In this document: in pieces, positions 43,911 through 51,661 of the stretch | Numbering within the stretch: position 1 is the first letter of the stretch | How the letters are laid out: every line of letters starts with the position of its first letter | Source of the DNA: Aquabacterium soli | Lineage (GTDB): Bacteria > Pseudomonadota > Gammaproteobacteria > Burkholderiales > Burkholderiaceae_C | NCBI RefSeq assembly: GCF_003933735.1 | Contig: NZ_RSED01000012.1 | Span: 48,001-112,000 of the forward strand | Direction: 5' to 3' | DNA: 64,000 bases | Made by a program: the position numbers and the translations under genes | The notes under the pieces: model-generated | The model's database searches: none | What the model saw: the letters and a program-made list of their open reading frames with translations, nothing else | Told to the model about the DNA's origin: nothing

Positions 43911-45740
43911 GTGCTGCGTTTCTTCGAACAACTGATCGACCCCTACCCCACCGACGAGCCCACCCCGCCGCCCAAGGGCTTCATGGCCTTCCTGTGGGCC
44001 TGCACCAAGGGCACCCGCCCCTACATCGCCGGCATGACGCTGATGACGGCATTGATCGGCGCGTTCGAGGCGCTGCTGTTCAGCATGCTGGGCTCCATCG
44101 TCGACTGGCTCAGCAAGGTGGAGCCTGCGCAGCTGTGGACGCAGTCGCGGGGCCAGTTGCTGCTCCTGGTCGGCATCGTGCTGGTCAGCCCCCTGGCGGT
44201 GCTGCTGCAGACCCTGTTCAAGCACCAGACCCTGGCGGGCAACTTCCCGATGCGCCTGCGCTGGAACTTCCACCGCCTGATGCTGGGCCAGAGCATGGGC
44301 TTCTACCAGGACGAGTTCGCCGGCCGCGTGGCCACCAAGGTGATGCAGTCGGCCCTGTCGGTGCGCGACACCGTGATGATCGTGATGGACATCCTGGTCT
44401 TCGTGGTCATCTACTTCCTGACGATGACGGCCGTGGTCGGCAGCTTCGATGCCTGGCTGCTGCTGCCCTTCCTGGGCTGGGTGGTGGCTTATGCGCTGGC
44501 CGTCTGGTACTTCGTGCCCCGCCTGGCCGAGCGCGCCCGCACCCAGGCCGATGCCCGCTCGCTGATGACGGGCCGCATCACCGATGCCTACACCAACATC
44601 GCCACGGTCAAGCTGTTCTCGCACGGGCGGCGCGAGGCCGACTACGCGCGCTCGGCCATGCGCGATTTCATGACCACCGTGCATGGGCAGATGCGCCTGG
44701 TCAGTGGCTTCGAGGTGGTCAACCACACGCTGAGCATGCTGCTGATCCTGTCGACGGCAGGCGCCACCTTGTGGCTGTGGACCCAGGGCCAGGTCGGCGT
44801 GGGCGCCGTGGCCGCGGCCACCGCCATGGCCCTGCGCCTGAACGGCATCTCGCACTGGATGATGTGGGAGGTGGCGGCCTTGTTCGAGCACGTCGGCACG
44901 GTGCAGGACGGCATCAACACCTTGTCGCGTCCGCACACCGTGGTCGACACGCCTGGCGCGCAGCCGCTGGCCGTGACGCGCGGCGAAGTCGTGTTCGACA
45001 AGGTGAGCTTCGCCTACGGCGGCGTGCGCCCCGTGGTGAACGATCTGTCGCTGCGCATCCGCCCTGGCGAGAAGATCGGGCTGGTCGGCCGCTCGGGCGC
45101 TGGCAAATCCACGATCGTGAACCTGCTGCTGCGCTTCTACGACGTCGAGCAGGGCCGCATCTTGATCGACGGGCAGGACATCACCCAGGCCACGCAGGAC
45201 AGCCTGCGCGCCCAGATCGGCATGGTCACGCAGGACACCTCGCTGCTGCACCGCTCGGTGCGCGACAACATCCTCTATGGCCGGCCCAATGCCAGCGATG
45301 AGCAGATGGAGATCGCGGCCAGGCGGGCAGAGGCGCACGAGTTCATCCAGTCGCTGAGCGATCCCAAGGGGCGCGTGGCCTATGACGCGCACGTGGGCGA
45401 GCGCGGGGTGAAGCTGTCAGGCGGGCAGCGCCAGCGCATTGCCATCGCGCGGGTGATGCTGAAGGATGCGCCGATCCTGCTGCTGGACGAGGCCACCAGT
45501 GCGCTGGACTCCGAGGTGGAAGCGGCGATCCAGGCCAGCCTGTATCGGCTGATGGAGGGCAAGACGGTGGTGGCGATTGCGCATCGGCTGTCGACGATTG
45601 CGGCCATGGACCGGTTGATCGTGCTGGATCAGGGGCGGATCGTCGAGGAGGGTAGCCACGCTTCGCTGTTGGCGCAGGGGGGCTTGTATGCGCGCTTGTG
45701 GGCGCATCAGAGTGGTGGGTTCCTGGGCGAAGAGGCCTGA
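43911..45740 (+). CDS. ABC exporter, fused permease and ATPase (MsbA-like)
   Basis: 609-aa half-transporter. Six membrane helices (about residues 40-330, e.g. PYIAGMTLMTALIGAFEALL and VVIYFLTMTAVVGSF) and a C-terminal nucleotide-binding domain with Walker A GRSGAGKSTIV (about 392), signature KLSGGQRQRIAIARVML, Walker B ILLLDEATSALDSE and H-loop AIAHRLSTIAAMD. It works as a dimer exporting a lipid, peptide or drug. The start is GTG 43911, with AAGGGAG upstream; an earlier GTG at 43854 is less likely. The last 150 codons show slightly lower GC at third positions. Confidence 0.9.
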   Translation: MLRFFEQLIDPYPTDEPTPPPKGFMAFLWACTKGTRPYIAGMTLMTALIGAFEALLFSMLGSIVDWLSKVEPAQLWTQSRGQLLLLVGIVLVSPLAVLLQTLFKHQTLAGNFPMRLRWNFHRLMLGQSMGFYQDEFAGRVATKVMQSALSVRDTVMIVMDILVFVVIYFLTMTAVVGSFDAWLLLPFLGWVVAYALAVWYFVPRLAERARTQADARSLMTGRITDAYTNIATVKLFSHGRREADYARSAMRDFMTTVHGQMRLVSGFEVVNHTLSMLLILSTAGATLWLWTQGQVGVGAVAAATAMALRLNGISHWMMWEVAALFEHVGTVQDGINTLSRPHTVVDTPGAQPLAVTRGEVVFDKVSFAYGGVRPVVNDLSLRIRPGEKIGLVGRSGAGKSTIVNLLLRFYDVEQGRILIDGQDITQATQDSLRAQIGMVTQDTSLLHRSVRDNILYGRPNASDEQMEIAARRAEAHEFIQSLSDPKGRVAYDAHVGERGVKLSGGQRQRIAIARVMLKDAPILLLDEATSALDSEVEAAIQASLYRLMEGKTVVAIAHRLSTIAAMDRLIVLDQGRIVEEGSHASLLAQGGLYARLWAHQSGGFLGEEA

Positions 45741-45774
45741 GAACCAGCGCATTGCTTGCACGAATTGAGCGCCT

Positions 45775-45866
45775 TGTAGTGGCAGCGCGGGGCACGGGAT
45801 GGGGTGGCCGCCGTCCGGGCTTCATTGTTGTCGGTCACGCCTGCGGCGTGACTGCCCTGTGCTGCT
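45775..45866 (+). repeat. Interspersed intergenic repeat, copy A
   Basis: About 90 bp after the ABC exporter gene; shares with copies C and B the order GGCAGCGCGGGGC, then CCGGGCTTCATTGTT-GTCGGTC, then GGCGTGACTGC-CCTG. The region 45741-46378 (638 bp) has no convincing gene and holds four copies of this element in alternating orientation, A(+), E(-), D(+), C(-). Confidence 0.6.
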
Positions 45867-45984
45867 CACAGCGAGGTGGGGCCGCAGAACTCACTCCGCG
45901 GCCCTTGGCCGCTGCGTTCAGACAACTGCGGCCAGTCAGATGAACGAAGCATGTGCTGCGCACATGCCCACCTCGCCGCTGCGC

Positions 45985-46013
45985 TGCTCGGCGCCAACAA
46001 GGCGCCCGGCCGT
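45985..46013 (-). repeat. Interspersed repeat, copy E (partial)
   Basis: Contains CGCCAACAAGGCGCCCGGCC (45992-46011), the exact 20-nt reverse complement of 46106-46125 in copy D. Only the core of the element is present. E and D could fold into a long hairpin around the 94-bp interval between them. Confidence 0.65.
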
Positions 46014-46089
46014 CAGCCCCCACATCCCTTTTGTGCCCCGCTGGTGGCATGCGGAGAAGGCCGTGGCATGCGGCGAGCGGGGCATCCAG

Positions 46090-46126
46090 GGCTGAAAGGG
46101 ATTCTGGCCGGGCGCCTTGTTGGCGT
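46090..46126 (+). repeat. Interspersed repeat, copy D (partial)
   Basis: Core GGCCGGGCGCCTTGTTGGCG (46106-46125) pairs with copy E. AGGGATTCTGGCCGGGC (46097-46113) is the exact complement of 46217-46233 in copy C. D is therefore inverted against both neighbours. The interval between E and D also holds TGCCCCGCT/AGCGGGGCA. Confidence 0.65.
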
Positions 46127-46169
46127 CGGAAGCCCGCAGGGCCGAGTTGCGCAGCCACCTGTCCCGGAC

Positions 46170-46255
46170 GAGCACCGCAGAGCAGTCACGCCGAAGGCGG
46201 GACCGCCAACATTGAAGCCCGGCCAGAATCCCTCTCAGACCCGCCCCGCGCTCTC
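46170..46255 (-). repeat. Interspersed repeat, copy C
   Basis: The best-preserved copy. Its 27-bp core (46200-46226) matches copy B (61557-61583, opposite strand) at 26 of 27 positions, 15 kb away. It continues into sequence homologous to A (GGCGTGACTGC-like) on one side and into GCGCGGGGCGGG on the other. It lies just before the terminator of the Tim44-like gene. Confidence 0.7.
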
Positions 46256-46299
46256 ACGCAAAAGCGCCAGCCCCAAAAAGGCAAAGGAAACAGCGGCCC

Positions 46300-46340
46300 A
46301 AAAGAGAAAAGGCGGAAGACCCTTTTCAGGATCTCCCGCC
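46300..46340 (-). terminator. Terminator of the Tim44-like gene
   Basis: On the minus strand a 12-bp stem with two G-U pairs (46340-46329 with 46322-46311) and a TGAAAA loop, followed by TTTTCTCTTTT. It lies 38 nt after the stop codon. Confidence 0.88.
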
Positions 46341-46378
46341 CCTTCAGACGCGAATCAATCAGCGCTGATCAGAGCCGA

Positions 46379-47356
46379 TCAGGCTTGTACCGGCGTGATC
46401 CCGGCAATCGCCCATTCGCGATCACCATCCACCGGCTTGACCAGATGCCACAGCTCATTGAACGGCTCGGCACCCTGGTCTGCAGCCTCGCGGATCAGCC
46501 CGTGGAAACGCACCGAAGCGATCCACTGGCCGTTCTCCTGCGTGGTCTCCACCAGCTCGGCATCCAGCTGCAGCACATCGGTCTGCTGGGCGGCCTGGCC
46601 GCGCTCCTGCAGATCCAGGCGCAGCGAAGCGAACAGCTCAGGCGTGGTGAACTTGCGCAGATCGTCCACGTTGGACGCGTCATTGGCAGCCTGCAGGCGG
46701 ATGAAGATCATCTTGGCGATGCGCTCGAAGCCGGCGGCATCGAAACCTTCGGGCACCGACGAGACCGCCGCGCCACCCAAGGCCCCCGCCACAGGGGCTG
46801 CGGGCGAGAAGGCCTGCTGCGCTTCACGCTGCATCGGGCTCAGCACGTCGGCCGAACGCGATTGCTGCGGAGCCTGGTTGCCCTGCTGGGCCCAGGGCGC
46901 ACCAGCGCCGGCCAGTTGAGGACCCGCGCCACGCGCCGCGCCGCCACCATTGTTCTGGCGGAAACGGTTGATCAGGAAGCGGATGGCGATCACCGCGACC
47001 AGCGCCAGCAGCGCCATCGTCAGGAAGTTGCCAAAGGCTTCGCCCATGCCCAGGTGGCTCATCAGCGCAGCGATGCCCAGGCCGGCAGCGATGCCGGCGA
47101 TGGGGCCCATCCAGGAACGCTTGCCAGCGCCGGCGGCGGCACCCGCTGCGGCGGGGGCAGCGCCTTGCGTGGGCGCATTGGCGTTGGTAGGCTGGCCAGG
47201 CTTGGCCGGGGGGGCATCAGGCGCCTTGGCCGGGGCCTGGCGCTGCATGCCAGCGGGACGACCGCCGCCCAGGCGCTTGGCCTCGACATCGAACGACACC
47301 ACCGTGGTGGACAGTCCGACCAGGGCGAACGAAACCGCAAGAAGAAGTTTTTTCAA
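46379..47356 (-). CDS. Tim44-like domain membrane protein
   Basis: 325-aa protein. N-terminal signal or anchor (KKLLLAVSFALVGLSTTVV), then a long Pro/Ala/Gln-rich low-complexity region, a membrane segment pair (MGPIAGIAAGLGIAALMSHL and FLTMALLALVAVIAIRFLI) and a C-terminal Tim44-like domain (FERIAKMIFIRLQAANDASN to EWAIAGITPVQA). The domain resembles the mitochondrial import factor Tim44 and bacterial proteins of unclear function. The start codon is TTG 47356, with GGAG at 8-nt spacing; no ATG fits. Divergent from dbpA. Confidence 0.85.
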   Translation of the reverse strand: MKKLLLAVSFALVGLSTTVVSFDVEAKRLGGGRPAGMQRQAPAKAPDAPPAKPGQPTNANAPTQGAAPAAAGAAAGAGKRSWMGPIAGIAAGLGIAALMSHLGMGEAFGNFLTMALLALVAVIAIRFLINRFRQNNGGGAARGAGPQLAGAGAPWAQQGNQAPQQSRSADVLSPMQREAQQAFSPAAPVAGALGGAAVSSVPEGFDAAGFERIAKMIFIRLQAANDASNVDDLRKFTTPELFASLRLDLQERGQAAQQTDVLQLDAELVETTQENGQWIASVRFHGLIREAADQGAEPFNELWHLVKPVDGDREWAIAGITPVQA

Positions 47357-47470
47357 GAAGAAATCTCCGTCAACAGAAAACCAAACATGGCTTGGCACGG
47401 GGTGTGATCCAGCTGCCGCCAATTAGTTCAGTTTACATTCATATTGAAAGATCAGGCCTAATCCCGTTCC

Positions 47471-48943
47471 ATGAACAACGATTCCCGCCCGGTCTCCCCT
47501 TCGAGCGCTCCCTCGAACACCCCAAAAAGTGCCACCACGCAGACGCCCTTCAGCGTCCTGCCGCTGGCGCCCTCCCTGCTGGAGAACCTGCAGTCGCTGG
47601 GCCTGCACCACATGACGCCCATCCAGGCCGCCAGCCTGCCGCTGGCCCTGGCCGGACACGACCTGATCGCGCAGGCCAAGACGGGTAGCGGCAAGACCGC
47701 CGCCTTCGCGCTGGCCCTGCTCACCCGCCTGAACCCGCGCTGGTTCGCGGTGCAGGCCATGGTGATGTGCCCCACGCGTGAACTGGCCGACCAGGTGGCG
47801 CAGGAGATCCGCCGCCTGGCCCGTTCGGAAAGCAACATCAAGATCCTGACACTGTGCGGCGGCACCACCATGCGCCCCCAGGTCGCCAGCCTGGAGCACG
47901 GTGCGCACATCGTGGTGGGCACGCCCGGCCGCCTGATGGACCACCTGGAGCGGGGCACGCTCGACCTGTCGGGCTTGAACACCCTGGTGCTGGACGAGGC
48001 CGACCGCATGCTGGGCATGGGCTTCTTCGACGACATCGTGACGGTGGCCCGCCAGTGCCCCAAGGACCGCCAGACCCTGCTGTTCTCGGCCACCTACCCT
48101 GAAGGCATCGGCAAGCTGAGCCAGCAGTTCCTGAAGAACCCGCAAGAGGTCAAGGTGCAGGCCGTGCACGAGGCCTCCACCATCCGCGAACTCTGGTACG
48201 AGGTGAAGGAGACTGAACGCCTGCACACCGTCTCGCTCCTGCTGGCCCACCACCGGCCCGCCAACACCATCGCCTTCTGCAACACCCGCCAGCAGTGCCG
48301 CGATCTGGTCGACGTGCTCAATGCCGAAGGCATCGAGGCCCAGGCCCTGCACGGTGACCTGGAGCAGCGAGAGCGCGACCAGGTGCTGCTGCAGTTCGCC
48401 AACCGCAGCCTGTCGGTGCTGGTGGCCACCGACGTGGCCGCCCGCGGCCTGGACATCGCCCAGCTGGAGGCCGTGATCAATGTGGATGTGACGCCCGATG
48501 CCGAGGTGCACATCCACCGCATCGGCCGCACGGGCCGCGCCGGCCAGGACGGCCTGGCCCTGAACCTGGCCAGCATGGACGAGATGGGCCGCGTGGGCCG
48601 CATCGAGGTGCTGCAGGGCCGCGAGGTGAAGTGGCAGCCGCTGGACAGCCTGCAGCCCACCAGCCGCGAGCCCTTGACCCCACCCATGGTCACGCTGCAG
48701 ATCCTGGGCGGCCGCAAGGAAAAGATCCGCCCGGGCGATGTGCTGGGTGCGCTCACGGGCGAGGCCGGCCTGGAAGGCTCGCGCATTGGCAAGATCAACG
48801 TGACCGACTTCCACACTTACGTGGCCGTGGAACGCGGCATTGCTGAGGATGCCTTGCGCCAGCTCGCATCCGTCAAGGTCAAGGGCAAGAAGGTCAAGGC
48901 GCGGCTGCTCAAGGACGTGATCGAGGACGGCAAGGACGCCTGA
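47471..48943 (+). CDS. dbpA: ATP-dependent RNA helicase DbpA
   Basis: DEAD-box helicase that remodels 23S rRNA during large-subunit assembly; 490 aa. Q-motif PIQAASLPLALAG, Walker A AKTGSGKT (69-76), PTRELADQVAQEI, DEAD in LVLDEADRML (about 175), SAT in LLFSATYPE, and HRIGRTGRAGQDG. The C-terminal DbpA RNA-binding domain (about 415-490: MVTLQILGGRKEKIRPGDVL, IGKINVTDFHTYVAV) binds 23S hairpin 92 in the E. coli protein. Upstream 115 bp are shared with the divergent Tim44-like gene. Confidence 0.95.
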   Translation: MNNDSRPVSPSSAPSNTPKSATTQTPFSVLPLAPSLLENLQSLGLHHMTPIQAASLPLALAGHDLIAQAKTGSGKTAAFALALLTRLNPRWFAVQAMVMCPTRELADQVAQEIRRLARSESNIKILTLCGGTTMRPQVASLEHGAHIVVGTPGRLMDHLERGTLDLSGLNTLVLDEADRMLGMGFFDDIVTVARQCPKDRQTLLFSATYPEGIGKLSQQFLKNPQEVKVQAVHEASTIRELWYEVKETERLHTVSLLLAHHRPANTIAFCNTRQQCRDLVDVLNAEGIEAQALHGDLEQRERDQVLLQFANRSLSVLVATDVAARGLDIAQLEAVINVDVTPDAEVHIHRIGRTGRAGQDGLALNLASMDEMGRVGRIEVLQGREVKWQPLDSLQPTSREPLTPPMVTLQILGGRKEKIRPGDVLGALTGEAGLEGSRIGKINVTDFHTYVAVERGIAEDALRQLASVKVKGKKVKARLLKDVIEDGKDA

Positions 48944-49044
48944 CGCCCCACAGGGTTGGTGCAATCTGTCAGCCGCGCCCTACAGCAGGATGCGGCGTTG
49001 ACGGCTGGTGGCGGTTCGGCCTGCATGTTGAGATCGGTCTCACC

Positions 49045-50040
49045 ATGCAACCCATCGACATCCACCGTTACGCCCCCTTGTTCGTCGTGATGAACGCGGC
49101 CTCGGGTAGCCAGGATTCCCAAGCCGTGCGCGAGACGGTGGAGCGCGAGGTGCACCGCGCCGGCCGCAGCGTTTTCTTCCGCATGCTGGAACCGGGGCAG
49201 GATCTGTCCACCGTGGCGGCACGGGCGGTGCAGCAGGCCGTGGAGCACCACGGCATCATCGTGGCGGCCGGTGGCGATGGCACCATCAACGCCGTCGCCC
49301 AGGCCGCGCTGGGCAAGGACTGCGCCTTCGGCGTGCTGCCGCAGGGCACCTTCAACTACTTCAGCCGCACGCACCACATCCCGGCCGACCCGGTGGAGGC
49401 GGTCCGCCTGCTGCTCAACACACGCGAGGCCTACCCGGTGCAGGTCGGGCTGGTCAATGACAAGGTGTTCCTGGTCAACGCCAGCCTGGGCCTGTACCCG
49501 GAACTGCTGGAAGAGCGTGAGGCCGCCAAGCAGGCGCACGGGCGCAGCCGCGTGGTCGCAATGTGGGCGGGCTTGCGAACCCTGCTGCACCGTCACCGTC
49601 ACTTGCGCCTGACCTTGCAGATGGAAAGCGGCGCCCTGGGCAAACGTCAGCAGACGATCAAGACGCCGACCCTGTTCGTGGGCAACAACCAGCTGCAACT
49701 GGAGCAGTTGGGCATGCCTGAAGCACCCCGTGTGAGCCAGGGCCAGCTTGCCGCCATCACGGTCAAGCCCCAACCCACCTGGCGAATGGTGTGGCTGGGG
49801 GTGAAGGGCTTGTTCGGCCGCCTGGGCGAGGCGGACGAGATCGTCAGCTTCCCGCTGCGCGACATGGTGGTGCAACCCCTGCTGCCCCTGGGCCGCCGCC
49901 GCATCAAGGTGGCCACCGATGGCGAGATCAGCTGGCTGACGCCGCCGCTGCGTTTCAGCGTGGCCAGCATGCCCCTCAACCTGATCTGCCCGACCCCGGC
50001 GGCGTTCGAGCAAAGCCAGCAACAATCCACCGGCACCTGA
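49045..50040 (+). CDS. Diacylglycerol/lipid kinase-family protein
   Basis: 331-aa protein with the DAGK catalytic domain: FVVMNAASGSQDS, GGDGTINAVAQAALG (GGDGT 76-80), GVLPQGTFNYFSRTHHIP and DGEISWLTPPLRFSV. It belongs to the YegS/BmrU lineage; the lipid substrate is unknown. The stop overlaps the start of the metallophosphoesterase gene by one base (TGATG), so the two are coupled. Confidence 0.9.
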   Translation: MQPIDIHRYAPLFVVMNAASGSQDSQAVRETVEREVHRAGRSVFFRMLEPGQDLSTVAARAVQQAVEHHGIIVAAGGDGTINAVAQAALGKDCAFGVLPQGTFNYFSRTHHIPADPVEAVRLLLNTREAYPVQVGLVNDKVFLVNASLGLYPELLEEREAAKQAHGRSRVVAMWAGLRTLLHRHRHLRLTLQMESGALGKRQQTIKTPTLFVGNNQLQLEQLGMPEAPRVSQGQLAAITVKPQPTWRMVWLGVKGLFGRLGEADEIVSFPLRDMVVQPLLPLGRRRIKVATDGEISWLTPPLRFSVASMPLNLICPTPAAFEQSQQQSTGT

Positions 50041-50888
50041 TGCCCCTCGTGGCCCATCTTTCAGACACGCACTTCGGCACCGAGCAGCCGGAGGTGGTCG
50101 ATGACATCCTGCGCTGCCTGCACCTGCTGCGGCCTGAGGTGATCGTGCTCTCGGGCGACATCACCCAGCGTGCGCGCGCCAGCGAATTCCGCCGCGCACG
50201 GGCGTTCGTGGATCAGCTGCCTCCGGGCAAGCGCCTGATCCTGCCGGGCAACCATGACCTGCCGCTGAACCCCCTGTCGCGCGTGCTGTGGCCGCTGGGC
50301 CGCTTCCGCAACACCTTCGGCCCGCAACTGGAGCCCAGCCTGGACACGCCCGAACTGCTGATCGTGTGCGTGAACACCACCCGGGGCTGGCGCCACAAGC
50401 ATGGCGAGGTCTCGCCCACACAGATCGGTGCCGTGGCCGACCGGCTGCGCCAAGGCCCGCCCGAGCAGCTCAAAATCGTGGTGACACACCAGCCCGTGCA
50501 GGTATCGCGTGAACTGGACGAGCCCGACCGCCTGCGCAGAGGTCCGCGCGCCCTGCAGGCATGGCGCGAAGCCGGCGCTGACTTGGTGCTGGGAGGGCAC
50601 ATCCACCTGCCCTACATGCTGCCGGTGCTGGCTGAAGGCGCCAGCGAGGGTCGCGGCCCTGTGTGGGTGGTCAACGCGGGCACCGCGGTGTCGAGAAGGG
50701 TTCGTTTCGAGGCCGGCAACTCCTTCAACCTGATCAGGCCATTGCATTACAGCGACCGCGGCGAGCGGTTGTGCACCGTCGAACGCTGGGACCACCATCC
50801 CGGCGAAGGATTCACGCCGGCACGGGTGCACGAACTGGAGTTGCCTGCCGGTCAGGCACTGAACGGCAGGCGGCAGGCCTCGGGCTGA
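50040..50888 (+). CDS. Calcineurin-like metallophosphoesterase
   Basis: 282-aa enzyme with all metal-binding motifs: D-x-H in LSDTHFG (D9, H11), GD in VLSGDITQRA, GNHD in LPGNHDLPLN, VVTHQPVQVS and the final GGHIHLPYM. A phosphodiesterase or phosphatase of unknown substrate; coupling to a lipid-kinase homologue suggests a lipid phosphate or nucleotide. It ends 2 bp before the convergent candidate immunity gene, so no terminator separates them. Confidence 0.9.
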   Translation: MPLVAHLSDTHFGTEQPEVVDDILRCLHLLRPEVIVLSGDITQRARASEFRRARAFVDQLPPGKRLILPGNHDLPLNPLSRVLWPLGRFRNTFGPQLEPSLDTPELLIVCVNTTRGWRHKHGEVSPTQIGAVADRLRQGPPEQLKIVVTHQPVQVSRELDEPDRLRRGPRALQAWREAGADLVLGGHIHLPYMLPVLAEGASEGRGPVWVVNAGTAVSRRVRFEAGNSFNLIRPLHYSDRGERLCTVERWDHHPGEGFTPARVHELELPAGQALNGRRQASG

Positions 50889-50890
50889 AA

Positions 50891-51559
50891 TCAAGCCGTC
50901 CAGGGCCAGCGGTGAACCGGCGCCTTCAGCACTGTCAGAAGTGCAGCATCACGCCGTGCGGCATCCCCGGACATCATGTCATCGAGCAGCGCCAGGGCCT
51001 CGTCCTGCGTTGCCTCATCCTCAATGTGCCAGCCATGGCGCTGGAGCAGGCCATCAGCGCACAACTGCAGCGCATCCTCGTCCGACTGTGTCCGCACCAG
51101 GCGGGCCAGGCGTGCGCTGGCATTGCTGCTTTCGTAGGCGATGATCAGCCCTTCCATGGCCGCCCCCCTGATCCACATCCCGCCACCGCCCACGGCCGTG
51201 CGCTCCAGCAAGTCCAGGGCTGGCGGGGCGTCGACCAAGTAGGCCAGGGCACCAGCCACAGCGATGTCGAAATCGCTGGGCGCCGCAGCACCCGCTGACG
51301 CCTTGAACAGGACCTGGAGCAGGGCCACCGTGTCCGGGCCTGGATCGACCACGGCCAGCGTCTTGGGCGCCCTCGCCTCCTGGCGGCCAATGCAGGCGCG
51401 CAGCGCATCGCGGGTCTTCACGCGCTCTTCAGCCGTCAGCTGCTGCGGATCGATGAAAGAAAAGCCATCGCCATACTCGCGCCCGGTGGCGTGCAGTTCG
51501 CGAAGAAAAAGATCGTAAGCAGCAGTCATTGGTTGGATTCCCGGGCCCTGCCCGTTCAT
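50891..51559 (-). CDS. Candidate immunity protein downstream of the ARC-like toxin gene
   Basis: 222-aa acidic, mostly helical cytoplasmic protein without signal peptide. Helices such as AYDLFLRELHATGREYG, VALLQVLFKASAG, AALAYLVDAPPALDLLE-type (here GALAYLVDAPPALDLLE) and RDAALLTVLKAP give a HEAT/TPR-like pattern; I recognise no named family. Its ATG at 51559 overlaps the stop of the short frame above it (ATGA), so it is translated with the toxin C-terminal segment. ATG 51529 is an alternative start (212 aa). The immunity role is inferred from the tight coupling to a toxin-like gene, as in polymorphic toxin loci; it has not been shown. Confidence 0.6.
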   Translation of the reverse strand: MNGQGPGIQPMTAAYDLFLRELHATGREYGDGFSFIDPQQLTAEERVKTRDALRACIGRQEARAPKTLAVVDPGPDTVALLQVLFKASAGAAAPSDFDIAVAGALAYLVDAPPALDLLERTAVGGGGMWIRGAAMEGLIIAYESSNASARLARLVRTQSDEDALQLCADGLLQRHGWHIEDEATQDEALALLDDMMSGDAARRDAALLTVLKAPVHRWPWTA

Positions 51560-51660
51560 TGATCGTCAGGGGCTTTTGACTTCACCAGCTTGGCGCCGAA
51601 GCTCAACAGCTTCTGGCGCCGCATCTTCAGCAGGATTTGCCGCTCGACAAACTTCCACAT
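51556..51660 (-). CDS. C-terminal segment of the ARC-like toxin in the shifted frame
   Basis: 34-codon frame starting ATG 51660, one base after the stop of the 410-aa gene (TGACATG), beginning MWKFVERQILLKMRRQKLLS. Its position and the W-x-x-V-E pattern match the final strand of ADP-ribosyl cyclases, where FGSVE carries the catalytic glutamate (E226 in CD38); here that is the GAG at 51643-51645. Removing one G from the run of seven at 51668-51674 joins it in frame to the upstream protein, giving a 445-aa product. It could be made by frameshifting or slippage, by re-initiation, or the split could be a sequencing or assembly error. Confidence 0.6.
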   Translation of the reverse strand: MWKFVERQILLKMRRQKLLSFGAKLVKSKAPDDQ

Positions 51661-51661
51661 G

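Noticed and set aside
45741..46378. Protein-coding genes in the 638-bp gap after the ABC exporter
   Set aside because: Open frames here are made of the inverted repeats, start without ribosome sites and run into neighbouring genes; none has a recognisable product.
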